Shown: positions 26,020-34,209 of the stretch, in pieces
How the letters are laid out: every line of letters begins with the position of its first letter
Position numbering within the stretch: the stretch's first letter is position 1
Assembly: GCA_029260135.1 (NCBI GenBank)
Contig: JAJDDV010000110.1
Coordinates: 17,104 to 81,103, forward strand
From: Phycisphaerae bacterium
GTDB lineage: Bacteria; Planctomycetota; Phycisphaerae; UBA1845
Length of the DNA: 64,000 nt
Reading direction: 5' to 3'
The notes under the pieces: generated by a model
What the model saw: the letters and a program-made list of their open reading frames with translations, nothing else
What the model was told of the DNA's origin: nothing
Database searches by the model: none
Made by a program: the position numbers and the translations under genes

Positions 26020-28752
26020 TCACGCGGTCGATACGCTGGAAACACCACGTGGACGAAGCTGCAATACGCGAATCAACGCCGGCAAAAGAATCAACGTGGC
26101 CACGAGACAACCCGCGATACTCAGAACGACCAGTCCACCCAATCGTGCGTTCGGTGGAACCTGCGAAAGTGTCAGAATGCCGAAACCCAGTGCGACCGCC
26201 AGACCATCGATGAAAATGGCCGGACCCGTCGCGCGAACCGCATCGGTGAGGGCGGCGTCGATGTCCAGCCCGCGGGTCTGAGCTCGTCGATATCGCTCCA
26301 TCAAATGGATCGCATAGTCCACCCCGATCCCCAGTGTCATGCCCGAGAACATCGATGTCGCCACGCCCAAAGGCATTCCCGTGACACCCATGACGGCAAA
26401 GTTGGTCAGCACAACCAACGCACACGGAAGAACACAAAGAAGCCCCCACGCAAGGGAACCGCCCAGAAACGCCGTGACCAGGAAGATCCCGATCAACGAT
26501 CCGAGCAGCGAAATGACCTGGGTCGAAACAATCGCGTCAATCAGCGTCTGGCTGACCGCAACGTCGCCGGCGAAATCCAGCGAGATACCGTGCGGCTTTA
26601 GATGCACCTCCTCGTACGCCCGGATCTCCTCCATCAGCCGTTTCGTGCCGACGAAATTGGCGTTCTTGAGAAAAACGCTGATCAGACCACGCGTGTAGTC
26701 CTCGGTGACCGCCTGCCGCCACCGATGTTCTCCCCGGACCTTACGGTATTGCCCCCAAACCCACTCCATCCGCTCCCAACGACCTGGGATCGCTCGCGAT
26801 CCCTCCTTTCGACCGCGTATCATGAACTCCGTGGTCGCCAGGTAGTCCGCGGTGCCCAAGACGCCGCCCACTGCCTCCTCTGTGTGGCTCTCGATGAACG
26901 CCTCGAGCTTCTCGACGTGTTGAATCGTCGCCGGGCGCATGAACCACTCAGGCCGGATGCGATACCAGGCACGCTCGCCGCGGCGGAGATTCAACGCGAT
27001 CTTTGGTGAGCCGTTCTTGCGATGCGTGGCCAGGATGAGCTGATCGCCCTCACGTGTGACCTCTTCGACGCGAGACTTCCATGTGTACACCGGCATCGGG
27101 TGCGCCAGCTTCACCTTGACGCCTCCGGGAAGTCCCTCGCGACGCAGATAAAGAGCCTGACCCACCAGCGCATCCGGATCATCAATCCCTGCGACCGGGA
27201 TACGAATGAAGTGATGATCCAATCCGGAAACATCGAGCGAACCCATGAGGGGGTCCACCTGTCCGGCGTCAACGCGCAGAAGCAAGGTGTGAACGCCGAG
27301 AAACTGCTCGTTGAAATAGGTCGTCGCCCGATGAAACGTGCTGCGCTCCGCAAACCCGTCAATCCAACTGTCTTGAACAACCACGCGGCCTGCGCCGAAA
27401 GGTGCGATCACCATAACAAGAAGCGCAATCACCACAACGCCCCCGCGGAGCCGCAGAACAAGCGCGCCGAGACGACCGAACAACGTCGGCGGTGACTCCG
27501 CAACGGGTCCGCCCTCGGGGCGACGCGTCAGCCAGGACGCGGGGATCATCGCGAGCAGCGCCGGAATCACCGTCAACGACCACACCATGCAAAACACGAT
27601 GCCGATCGCCGTGAACACCCCGAACGCACGGACCGGATCGATCGGAGAAAGGGCGAAGGACAGAAAACCGATCGCCGTCGTAACGGAGGTCTTCATCACC
27701 GGAACCCACATCTCCGCCATCGTCTCATGCAACACGTCGTTGGCCGGCCGCTCGGGCTGCGCTCGAAGTTGCTCGCGGTAACGGGCGAAGATGTGAATCT
27801 CATCCGCCACGCCGATCGCGGTAAGAACGACCGGCAAAACGGCGATCGTCAGATAGACCGGCACATCCAACCAGCCCATCAAGCCGAAGACAAAGACGAG
27901 ACAGGCGCCGACCTCCATCAACGGGAGAAACGCGGCCACAACACTTCGAAAGCTCAGCAGAAAGACAAACGCCATCAACGCCAGCGCAATGGGAACCAGT
28001 CCGATGCGCTGTCCGATCATCGCACGAAACTCGTCGAGGCTCTTCGGGAGTGTCCATGACGACGCTGACGTCTTACCGTCGAGTCGATCGCCCAGAACCA
28101 GCGACGGAACGCCGAGGTCTTCCAGAAGATGCGTACCCAACAACGCCTCCGCTACCGGCGCGCCAATGACGTCGATCTGCTCCGGGAGGTTCCCCTTCGA
28201 CGCGACGATACCACGGATCGTGCGATACATCTCGGCGCGATCCGCCGCTTCCGGTACGCCGACCAAAACCGCGGTGGCCTTCTCGTCGTACGACACCAAC
28301 ACGCCGCTGTAGAGTTCGATCGCGCGAAGATCGTCACGAAGCCGGTCAAGCGCCTCGCCGGATCGAGGCGGCGGCTCGAGAAACCTCCGGAAGATCAATG
28401 TCCCAGGCCGCACCCGATCACCGCGCTCGATCGCGAGACTCGTGAGATTTCCATGCGAGATCGTGTCAAGTTTCTGGAACTCGGTCGTAAACTCCTGTAC
28501 CAGCCGAAGCGTGTGGGGATTGAAGATCCCCCTTGGATCAGAAGACCGAATAAGGACCACGATCGGATCCTCAATGCCGAATTCGTCGCGGATGAGTTGA
28601 TCCTGAAAGATCTCCGCCGACGCCGGCGGCACGAGCGCGTGGCCGTCCGTGCGGATTTTGAGGTGGATGACGCCCGGCGCGACCATCGATGTCACGAGGA
28701 TGGCAGTTATGGTCACCCAGATCGGGTGGCGGATCGAGAATCGGAAAAGCAT
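26020..28752 (-). CDS. RND/MMPL family exporter
   Basis: 910 residues with the duplicated layout of the RND superfamily: TM1 near the N-terminus (IWVTITAILVTSMVAPGVI), a large outer loop to about residue 240, six helices (for example LVPIALALMAFVFLLSF and YLTIAVLPVVLTAIGVADEIHIF), a linker, TM7 (VVVIALLVMVIAPFGAG), a second outer loop, and six more helices (SMFSGMTLGIGVDYAIHLMERY). The paired motifs GVADEIHIFARY and GVDYAIHLMERY are the conserved TM4/TM10 segments. The size and motifs resemble HpnN/MMPL lipid exporters more than drug pumps. It diverges from a DUF1702 gene and an acyl carrier protein gene, which would fit export of a lipid or polyketide-like product, but this is inferred. Confidence 0.85.
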   Translation of the reverse strand: MLFRFSIRHPIWVTITAILVTSMVAPGVIHLKIRTDGHALVPPASAEIFQDQLIRDEFGIEDPIVVLIRSSDPRGIFNPHTLRLVQEFTTEFQKLDTISHGNLTSLAIERGDRVRPGTLIFRRFLEPPPRSGEALDRLRDDLRAIELYSGVLVSYDEKATAVLVGVPEAADRAEMYRTIRGIVASKGNLPEQIDVIGAPVAEALLGTHLLEDLGVPSLVLGDRLDGKTSASSWTLPKSLDEFRAMIGQRIGLVPIALALMAFVFLLSFRSVVAAFLPLMEVGACLVFVFGLMGWLDVPVYLTIAVLPVVLTAIGVADEIHIFARYREQLRAQPERPANDVLHETMAEMWVPVMKTSVTTAIGFLSFALSPIDPVRAFGVFTAIGIVFCMVWSLTVIPALLAMIPASWLTRRPEGGPVAESPPTLFGRLGALVLRLRGGVVVIALLVMVIAPFGAGRVVVQDSWIDGFAERSTFHRATTYFNEQFLGVHTLLLRVDAGQVDPLMGSLDVSGLDHHFIRIPVAGIDDPDALVGQALYLRREGLPGGVKVKLAHPMPVYTWKSRVEEVTREGDQLILATHRKNGSPKIALNLRRGERAWYRIRPEWFMRPATIQHVEKLEAFIESHTEEAVGGVLGTADYLATTEFMIRGRKEGSRAIPGRWERMEWVWGQYRKVRGEHRWRQAVTEDYTRGLISVFLKNANFVGTKRLMEEIRAYEEVHLKPHGISLDFAGDVAVSQTLIDAIVSTQVISLLGSLIGIFLVTAFLGGSLAWGLLCVLPCALVVLTNFAVMGVTGMPLGVATSMFSGMTLGIGVDYAIHLMERYRRAQTRGLDIDAALTDAVRATGPAIFIDGLAVALGFGILTLSQVPPNARLGGLVVLSIAGCLVATLILLPALIRVLQLRPRGVSSVSTA

Positions 28753-28863
28753 GGGAGAATGTTTTCCAGTGGCACTAGTCTCTTCGGCCTCGCGGTTTTC
28801 GGTCCCAGAGGAATGCTACGGCGTGGGGGGCTACCATGCAATAAGGCATCGGAGGCGGCTGTA

Positions 28864-28917
28864 TTGCATCGGAAGGTCGATTTCTGGTATCCTGATGTAC
28901 GGGCGACAATTTATAAT
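28864..28917 (+). promoter_or_regulatory. Candidate promoter(s) for the DUF1702-ACP genes
   Basis: Within the 312-base divergent spacer (28753-29064), TTGCAT (28864-28869) and TATCCT (28888-28893) are 18 bases apart. A perfect TATAAT lies at 28912-28917 without a good -35 box. Either could drive the rightward DUF1702 gene. No other feature is seen in this spacer. Confidence 0.35.
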
Positions 28918-29064
28918 CAACACGAGAGAGGGTGCGGGCTCGGTTGTGAGCCGGCACGGGACTTCGACCATAGCCGACGTGATGCCGTACGCGAGGAACG
29001 TTCGTGGCGGCGCAGGTGGAATGTCCGTCGGCGTTCAAGCGGCGAGCCGTTCGAGTTTGAAGTC

Positions 29065-30141
29065 ATGACGGAAGCGGCGATAGCGGGGGGCGTGCTGGCC
29101 GGGATCGGCGTTGTACTCTGGGGTACGGGCTGGTGGCGGCGCGGACTAGGTCTCTTCGGCATCAAGCCGGAGACGATGACGGTCGAGCAACTCAAGCTCG
29201 GCGTCAAGGATCCGGCGGATGTCGGCCGCATCAATCAATTGCTGGCGAGCTTCGCGGGCGGATTCAACAAGATGCTGGCCGCGCGGTCGGCGTCGGCGTG
29301 CCGAAATTGGTGTGATTCGTTGCCGGCGCTCTATCGGCCGTTCGCGCACGAGGGGATGGCGATGGGTTATGCGCCGCGTCATCTATTTCGTTACAACCCT
29401 TCGGCGTTCGAGGAGCGCGTCGTCAAGCCGGGACCGGAGTTCCGGTATTTGTACTATGTCGGTCTTGGGTTCTGGTCGGGGATGAGGCATTACGGCCCGC
29501 AGCGACTCGCGCATGTGGTGCGTGGGCTTGATCCGCTTCACGGGTATTTATGCTACGACGGGTACGGGTTCAAGCAGGCGTTCTTCGATTATCGAGACGA
29601 AGCGAGTGTCTTCGGTCGGTTGGACGCACTCGACGGTTACGCGCGGAACGCGGCGTATCAGGGTGCGGGTCGGGCGTTCTACTTTTTGTACATGGATGAG
29701 CCGGAACAGTTGATCGCTCAGATTCTCAAGCAGCGGAAGAACGCAGCCGATGTGGCCGGCGGCGTCGGGCTGGCGTCGGTGTTCATCTATCCGGATCGCC
29801 TCGAGGTTGCACGTGAGCTGGCAGAGCGAATGCCGGAATCTCTGCGGGATTCTTTTCATCTGGGAATGTGCTTTGGGCTCAAGGCCCGTTCCATCAACGA
29901 TCGGGAGCAGTTTGAACGTGATCTCGCGTCACAGGAGAGGTGTGTTCAAGAGGCTGCGTTTGCTTCGGTGCGCGAGTGTGACCGCATCGAACTGCTGGTG
30001 CGGTCCCAGGGACGCGAGGACGCGTATCGTCAATGGCGTGAGCTCGTCACGGAATGGATGGCCGGCCATATTCAGTATCCATTGGCAGGGGTCGTGTCCG
30101 TTGAGACACATCCGCTGACGGGGGTGTCAGCGTCTAGATAG
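29065..30141 (+). CDS. DUF1702 (UnbL-like) family protein
   Basis: 358 residues from ATG 29065; the frame is open far upstream, but that part is antisense to the RND gene and shows no homology. Family features seen: LFRYNPSAFEERVVKPGPEF, YLYYVGLGFWSGM, GLDPLHGYLCYDGYGFKQAFF, YQGAGRAFYFLY and VGLASVFI. DUF1702 proteins are known near enediyne and other polyketide-type gene sets; their reaction is not established. The acyl carrier protein gene starts 17 bases after the stop, so the two are almost certainly co-transcribed. The divergent RND exporter completes a small lipid or acyl-metabolism-like locus. The N-terminus has a short hydrophobic segment (AGGVLAGIGVVLWGTGW) that may bind membrane. 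Confidence 0.75.
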   Translation: MTEAAIAGGVLAGIGVVLWGTGWWRRGLGLFGIKPETMTVEQLKLGVKDPADVGRINQLLASFAGGFNKMLAARSASACRNWCDSLPALYRPFAHEGMAMGYAPRHLFRYNPSAFEERVVKPGPEFRYLYYVGLGFWSGMRHYGPQRLAHVVRGLDPLHGYLCYDGYGFKQAFFDYRDEASVFGRLDALDGYARNAAYQGAGRAFYFLYMDEPEQLIAQILKQRKNAADVAGGVGLASVFIYPDRLEVARELAERMPESLRDSFHLGMCFGLKARSINDREQFERDLASQERCVQEAAFASVRECDRIELLVRSQGREDAYRQWRELVTEWMAGHIQYPLAGVVSVETHPLTGVSASR

Positions 30142-30158
30142 CGAAGGAGAGGGCAGTG

Positions 30159-30407
30159 ATGGCAGATTTCAGTGCGGCAAGAACCGAGATTCTTGAATGG
30201 TTGTCCGACACGCTTCAGGTCCCTGTCGATCAGATCGAGTTGGATAAACCGCTGACGGATATCGGCTTGGATTCCCTGGACGCGGTTCACATGATCGCGA
30301 CGATCGAATCGATCATCGCCAAGGAGCTGCCCGAAGACATCATTCAGCGCGTCGGTTGCGTCAACGACATCTTCGACATGATGCGCGAGAAGATGGCCGC
30401 AGCCTAG
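30159..30407 (+). CDS. Acyl carrier protein
   Basis: 82 residues. AAGGAGAGG lies upstream of ATG 30159 (a GTG at 30156 immediately precedes it). The phosphopantetheine attachment motif GLDSLDAV is present with Ser39. The four-helix pattern and acidic composition are normal, and FEVE-like helix III is replaced by IIAKELPEDI. It is a separate ACP and not the fatty-acid AcpP neighbourhood (no fab genes here), so it probably serves the DUF1702 protein. The stop codon overlaps the palindrome TAGAGCAAGCTCTA (30405-30418), a small hairpin without a T-run. Confidence 0.9.
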   Translation: MADFSAARTEILEWLSDTLQVPVDQIELDKPLTDIGLDSLDAVHMIATIESIIAKELPEDIIQRVGCVNDIFDMMREKMAAA

Positions 30408-30555
30408 AGCAAGCTCTAACCGATCGTAGCGTTCGGGGGTCCATTTCGCCCGGAGAATCCTGCCAGTCTTCCGCTACGTTTGGACTGGTTGCGCTATAAG
30501 GGGACATTTGCAGCACGTTACCGTCTCTGCGATGGGTGCAGGTGGTCCACCGCAG

Positions 30556-30659
30556 CGCGCCCGGCGCCGCCCATAAAGGACGGCGCTACAGCCGCTCCTT
30601 AACAGTCGCAGTTCTGATCGCAGCCCCCCAGACGTCATCGGCGCGTGCCATGCCCAAGC
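30556..30659. repeat. 104-base direct repeat, copy 1
   Basis: Begins CGCGCCCGGCGCCGCCCATA and ends GCGTGCCATGCCCAAGC. The copy at 31005-31108 differs at two positions only. Contains the inverted pair GCGCCG and CGGCGC around CCCATAAAGGA, giving a small hairpin near its left end. Confidence 0.85.
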
Positions 30660-31004
30660 CGAAGGCGCGGGCATGCTCTGACGACGGGTGGCCCGCCTCG
30701 TTAGCGAAGCGCTGAGGTGGGGGAATGATGGGATTCCCGACCGGCCGTCGCAAGGTGTGACGCGGCCGATCATTCGTCATTGGGGTGGGTTCCAGCAACG
30801 TGTTTCGGGCGGCGTGGGAGGTACACCGGCTTCACGGGTCCCGCGGCGTCCGCCTGGCGGCGGTCGTCGTGAAATTCGTGGGTGCATACCGGTGTGTTTT
30901 CGAGACGACGTCAAGTTCGCATACATCGCTGTCGATGTGCCGGACTTTCGTACGATTCCGGTAGCGAGACGGAAGGTACAGCGTTGCGCGCTCGCGGATC
31001 GCAT

Positions 31005-31108
31005 CGCGCCCGGCGCCGCCCATAAAGGACGGCGCTACAGCTGCTCCTTAACCGTCGCAGTTCTGATCGCAGCCCCCCAGACGTCATCGGCGCGTGCCAT
31101 GCCCAAGC
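31005..31108. repeat. 104-base direct repeat, copy 2
   Basis: Same orientation and same ends as the copy at 30556-30659, with C to T and A to C as the only differences. The 345 bases between the copies are not repeated. High identity implies a recent duplication or an interspersed element family. Confidence 0.85.
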
Positions 31109-31161
31109 GAAGCGCCGCCATGTTGTTCAGCAAGCGTGTAGGGTGCCTCCCGGGCCTGCCC

Positions 31162-32409
31162 CTATGCGGGAGCGGGTTTTCCCGACCGCCTTCGGACCAC
31201 GACCGTACCCGCACCCAAGACCAATAGAGCGAGGACCAGCACGCCCCATTCAGATACAGCAGGTACAAATGGGTCATCGGAAGGCGTATCTCCTTCGCCG
31301 TTCTCTGAGAAGGTGAGCGTCACTTCAAGGTCATGGCCGCCAAACTCGCCGAGGTCATAATCGAAGACGACCTCGCTGGCGAGCGCAAAGGTAAGAGGCA
31401 GCGGCGTTCCCACGGCGGGAAGAACACCTTCGTAGACGCCCGTATCGTTGGAAACTGTGACGACATCGCCTTGGGTCCGCAGTTCCAGATAACCCGGTGC
31501 GGAGATGAGAGCATTGTCCTGGTCGATGACGAGGGCGACGTCCGTCCCGGCCAAAATGTCGACGAGATCGGTCTCCCATACAAAACCGGCTGCGTCCTCA
31601 TGCGTGGTCACGTCCAGATCCACCGCGTGCAGCGTCCCCTCGAAAACCTCCAGCGTTACAAGGTCCGTTACGACATACTCGATCGGATCCCTGATGCCCG
31701 CCGTCATTGCCTGCGCCGATCCAGAGGCTTGGTCACGGACCGTGCGGTTCATGCGAATGTTTCCGTTTCGAAGCAAACGGCCGCCCGTGGCAGTGAGCGC
31801 CGCCATGCTGAACGCGTACGCCTTACGGGTTTGCCTCGCCGCACTTGCCGCTGCGGTCGCCAAGCCGGTCGAGGATATCGTCCCGGTGATCGTTCCCCCG
31901 GCGGTGAACGGATCCACCTGAATCGTCGACGTCGCTGTTGCTATTGAGTCGCAAAAGGGGGGCGGTGGTGGCGGTGGCGCTGCCGGCGCGGTGGTCTCGG
32001 TGAATGGAGTTGAGGCGAGGCCCGTGGCAGGGATTGCGATCGTAGCGATCGTGGTGTCATCCGTCGCGAACCCGGTCGGTCCGAAGTTGCGGACCGTTGC
32101 CCTGCGTCGAAGCTCATCGCGCCCATAGGGCTGCCAAGCAGCCGGCTGACTGATTGCGGCGCCACTATCAGGGGGGGCAACCAGGTCTTCCTGGCAGTTT
32201 CCACTCGACGACGTATCCGCCACGTAGGCGTGCTGATAGTGGAACGCGGCCACAGTGGGCAGGATATTTCCGCCGGGGGTCAACGAAATATTATGCGTGA
32301 CGCTGTAGGTTTTGGTCACCTGCCCGAGAGCGGGGCTGACTGAGGCCACCGCAGCAAACACAGCCACGAGCGTCATCGTCCTGTGCAGACAATTCCAGTT
32401 CTTCGACAT
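31162..32409 (-). CDS. Secreted protein with IPTL/PEP-CTERM-like sorting tail
   Basis: 415 residues from ATG 32409, preceded by AGGAGAAAG. A signal peptide (LVAVFAAVASVSPALGQ) opens the protein. The body is beta-rich with a Pro-run (APPPPPPPF) in the middle and no recognised enzyme motif. The C-terminus has the tripartite sorting pattern: a short motif (VPAVSEWG), a hydrophobic helix (VLVLALLVLGAGTVVV) and a basic end (RRRSGKPAPA). Such tails are processed by exosortase- or rhombosortase-type systems in other bacteria; the enzyme is not in this window. It is likely a surface or extracellular-matrix protein. The 58174 subtilase has a related tail. Confidence 0.75.
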   Translation of the reverse strand: MSKNWNCLHRTMTLVAVFAAVASVSPALGQVTKTYSVTHNISLTPGGNILPTVAAFHYQHAYVADTSSSGNCQEDLVAPPDSGAAISQPAAWQPYGRDELRRRATVRNFGPTGFATDDTTIATIAIPATGLASTPFTETTAPAAPPPPPPPFCDSIATATSTIQVDPFTAGGTITGTISSTGLATAAASAARQTRKAYAFSMAALTATGGRLLRNGNIRMNRTVRDQASGSAQAMTAGIRDPIEYVVTDLVTLEVFEGTLHAVDLDVTTHEDAAGFVWETDLVDILAGTDVALVIDQDNALISAPGYLELRTQGDVVTVSNDTGVYEGVLPAVGTPLPLTFALASEVVFDYDLGEFGGHDLEVTLTFSENGEGDTPSDDPFVPAVSEWGVLVLALLVLGAGTVVVRRRSGKPAPA

Positions 32410-33165
32410 GATCTTTCTCCTATTCCCTTTTGGCCCGTACACGTGAGGCGTTGAACCGATCGTCTCCTAGAAGGATCTGAGGTACTACAGTACCAAAGTG
32501 AGTCATGGGATTCAAGCGTAAGCTGGTTCTCCGGTCGCTGCTTGCGCCAAGGGTCACCGTGCTGGACGGCGAGCTCCCAGAACACCATCTGCCGGCCTTG
32601 AAAGCACGGTTCTTGGCATTCGCACGCCAATTCAGCTCCTCAGGCTGCGCACACTCCGTCGATACGTTCGCCAACCTTCACCAGCGGCGCATATCTGGCG
32701 TTGCAGCGGTCACTCATCGATCTCGTAGGGGCCCAAAGGCTCTCTGAGGTGTCCGCAGAGTGTCTTTGCCGGCACAGTGCATTGACGGGGTGCCTTCCTA
32801 TCAGGATACCCTCAGGATCATCACATCGGGACTCTTCCAGAATTGTCGAGAGGGCTGCGAACTTCCGTTCTGTTGGAACAGTTCACTCCACAAAGAAGTC
32901 ATGTGAGCAAGCGTCGAGCGGGCCGGGGCTGGTGGTCCGTCTCGTTAGCGAAGCCCCGACGTGGGGAATGATCGGCCTCCCCGACCCGCACGACCACGGC
33001 GCTCGCCACGCAAGGCGCAACCTCCGCGAACGCGTGGAAAAACGGGCGTCACGAATGGACAGTGGCTTCCGAATCGGGGGCTCGGCGCGGTATCATGTTC
33101 GGTTGGCCTGCGGGCATAGTGCATGCAATGGCCAAATGGGAAATATCGGCTGAAAGGACCTACCC
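32410..33165. other. Intergenic region with a diverged repeat relic
   Basis: About 750 bases between divergent genes with no gene that can be supported; the short frames on both strands lack RBS, motifs and signal peptides. At 32931-32986 there is a diverged copy of the 30687-30742 unit (shared CTCGTTAGCGAAGC, GTGGGGAATGAT and CCCGACC). The rest shows nothing recognisable. Confidence 0.5.
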
Positions 33166-34035
33166 ATGCATCGCTTGATTTCATTCGCCCTGATCGTGCT
33201 CTTTCCGCTCGTGACCCATGCCCAGGATTCCGCCACGCTGATCGCCCAGGCATCGGCCGCGTATGAAGCCAGTGACTACGCCCGCTCGGCCGCACTCTAC
33301 GAAGACGCGATCCAGGCCGGCGCATCACCGCGCGTGCCGGCCTACAACGCGGCCTGTTGCTATGCCCTACTCGGCAAGACGGATGAAGCGTTTACTTGGC
33401 TCGATAAGTCGCTCGACGCAGGCTGGCGCGATGTGGTCCAGCTACACGCCGACACCGATCTCCAATCACTACATGCCGATCCGCGCTGGGAGGTGACGGT
33501 CAGCCGCAGCATGGCGCTGGAAGTCGCATTCACCAATTCACTCAAGGAACCTGCCCTGCGACTTGAACTGCTCAGACGATTGAAAGAAGACCAGCGCATT
33601 CGCGTCGAACCCAAACCCAGGCTAGTCGAGTGGATGAAGATCGATGCCGACAACACGGCGTTCATGAAGAAAGTGATCGACAAGCACGGCTGGCCGGGTA
33701 AGAGCCTCGTCGGTGCCGACGGCGCGCGAGCCGCCTTCCTTCTCGTTCAACACGCAACGGCCGACCCCGCCTTCCAAAAACAATCCCTGGCGTTGCTCCG
33801 CAAAGCCGTCGCGAAGGGCGAAGCGCGGGCATCTTCCGCAGCCTACCTGACCGATCGCGTTCTGGTCCTCGCCGGTAGACCCCAAATCTACGGTACGCAG
33901 TTCCATACGGTTGCCGGCCAACTCGTCCCCGAAGCCATCGAGGATGAGGCCAACGTCGATGTCCGCCGAAAAGAAGTCGGCCTGGGATCGCTGGCGGAAT
34001 ACGCCAAACAGGTGCGCGCCATGCAGCAACCATAA
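33166..34035 (+). CDS. Secreted TPR protein with DUF6624-like domain
   Basis: 289 residues with a signal peptide (LISFALIVLFPLVTHA, cut near AQD). Residues about 25-100 hold TPR-like helices (AYEASDYARSAALYEDAIQAG and YNAACCYALLGKTDEAFTWL). The second half matches the DUF6624 pattern: KHGWPGKSLVGADGARAAFL, LVQHATADPAFQKQSLALL, YLTDRVLVLAGRPQIYGTQF and IEDEANVDVRRKEVGLGSL. The function of that domain is unknown. It is exported to the periplasm or outside. It shows no operon relation to its neighbours. Confidence 0.82.
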   Translation: MHRLISFALIVLFPLVTHAQDSATLIAQASAAYEASDYARSAALYEDAIQAGASPRVPAYNAACCYALLGKTDEAFTWLDKSLDAGWRDVVQLHADTDLQSLHADPRWEVTVSRSMALEVAFTNSLKEPALRLELLRRLKEDQRIRVEPKPRLVEWMKIDADNTAFMKKVIDKHGWPGKSLVGADGARAAFLLVQHATADPAFQKQSLALLRKAVAKGEARASSAAYLTDRVLVLAGRPQIYGTQFHTVAGQLVPEAIEDEANVDVRRKEVGLGSLAEYAKQVRAMQQP

Positions 34036-34209
34036 CCGCGACGGCCTACCACTGAGTGTTGCATGCAGAAGCAGGGCGGGGGGCCGTGCCACAAAGCGAA
34101 GCCAGAAGGGGTCTCCACTACGGGCCACACGCCTGAACAACAGCTACTCGAACGGGGCGCTCGCCACGCGACCTCCCGCGGACGAACGACCCCTCCCGCG
34201 TGGCGCGGG

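Larger units (their letters stand above)
30408..31161. other. Repeat-rich intergenic region
   Basis: Between the ACP gene and the leftward IPTL-CTERM gene no real gene is seen. The space contains the two copies of the 104-base direct repeat (30556 and 31005) and a shorter unit at 30687-30742 that recurs in diverged form at 32931-32986. Open frames here follow the repeats and have no family motifs. Confidence 0.6.

Noticed and set aside
28129..29064. N-terminal extension of the DUF1702 frame
   Set aside because: It is antisense to the RND gene, has no homology or RBS, and DUF1702 similarity begins just after ATG 29065.
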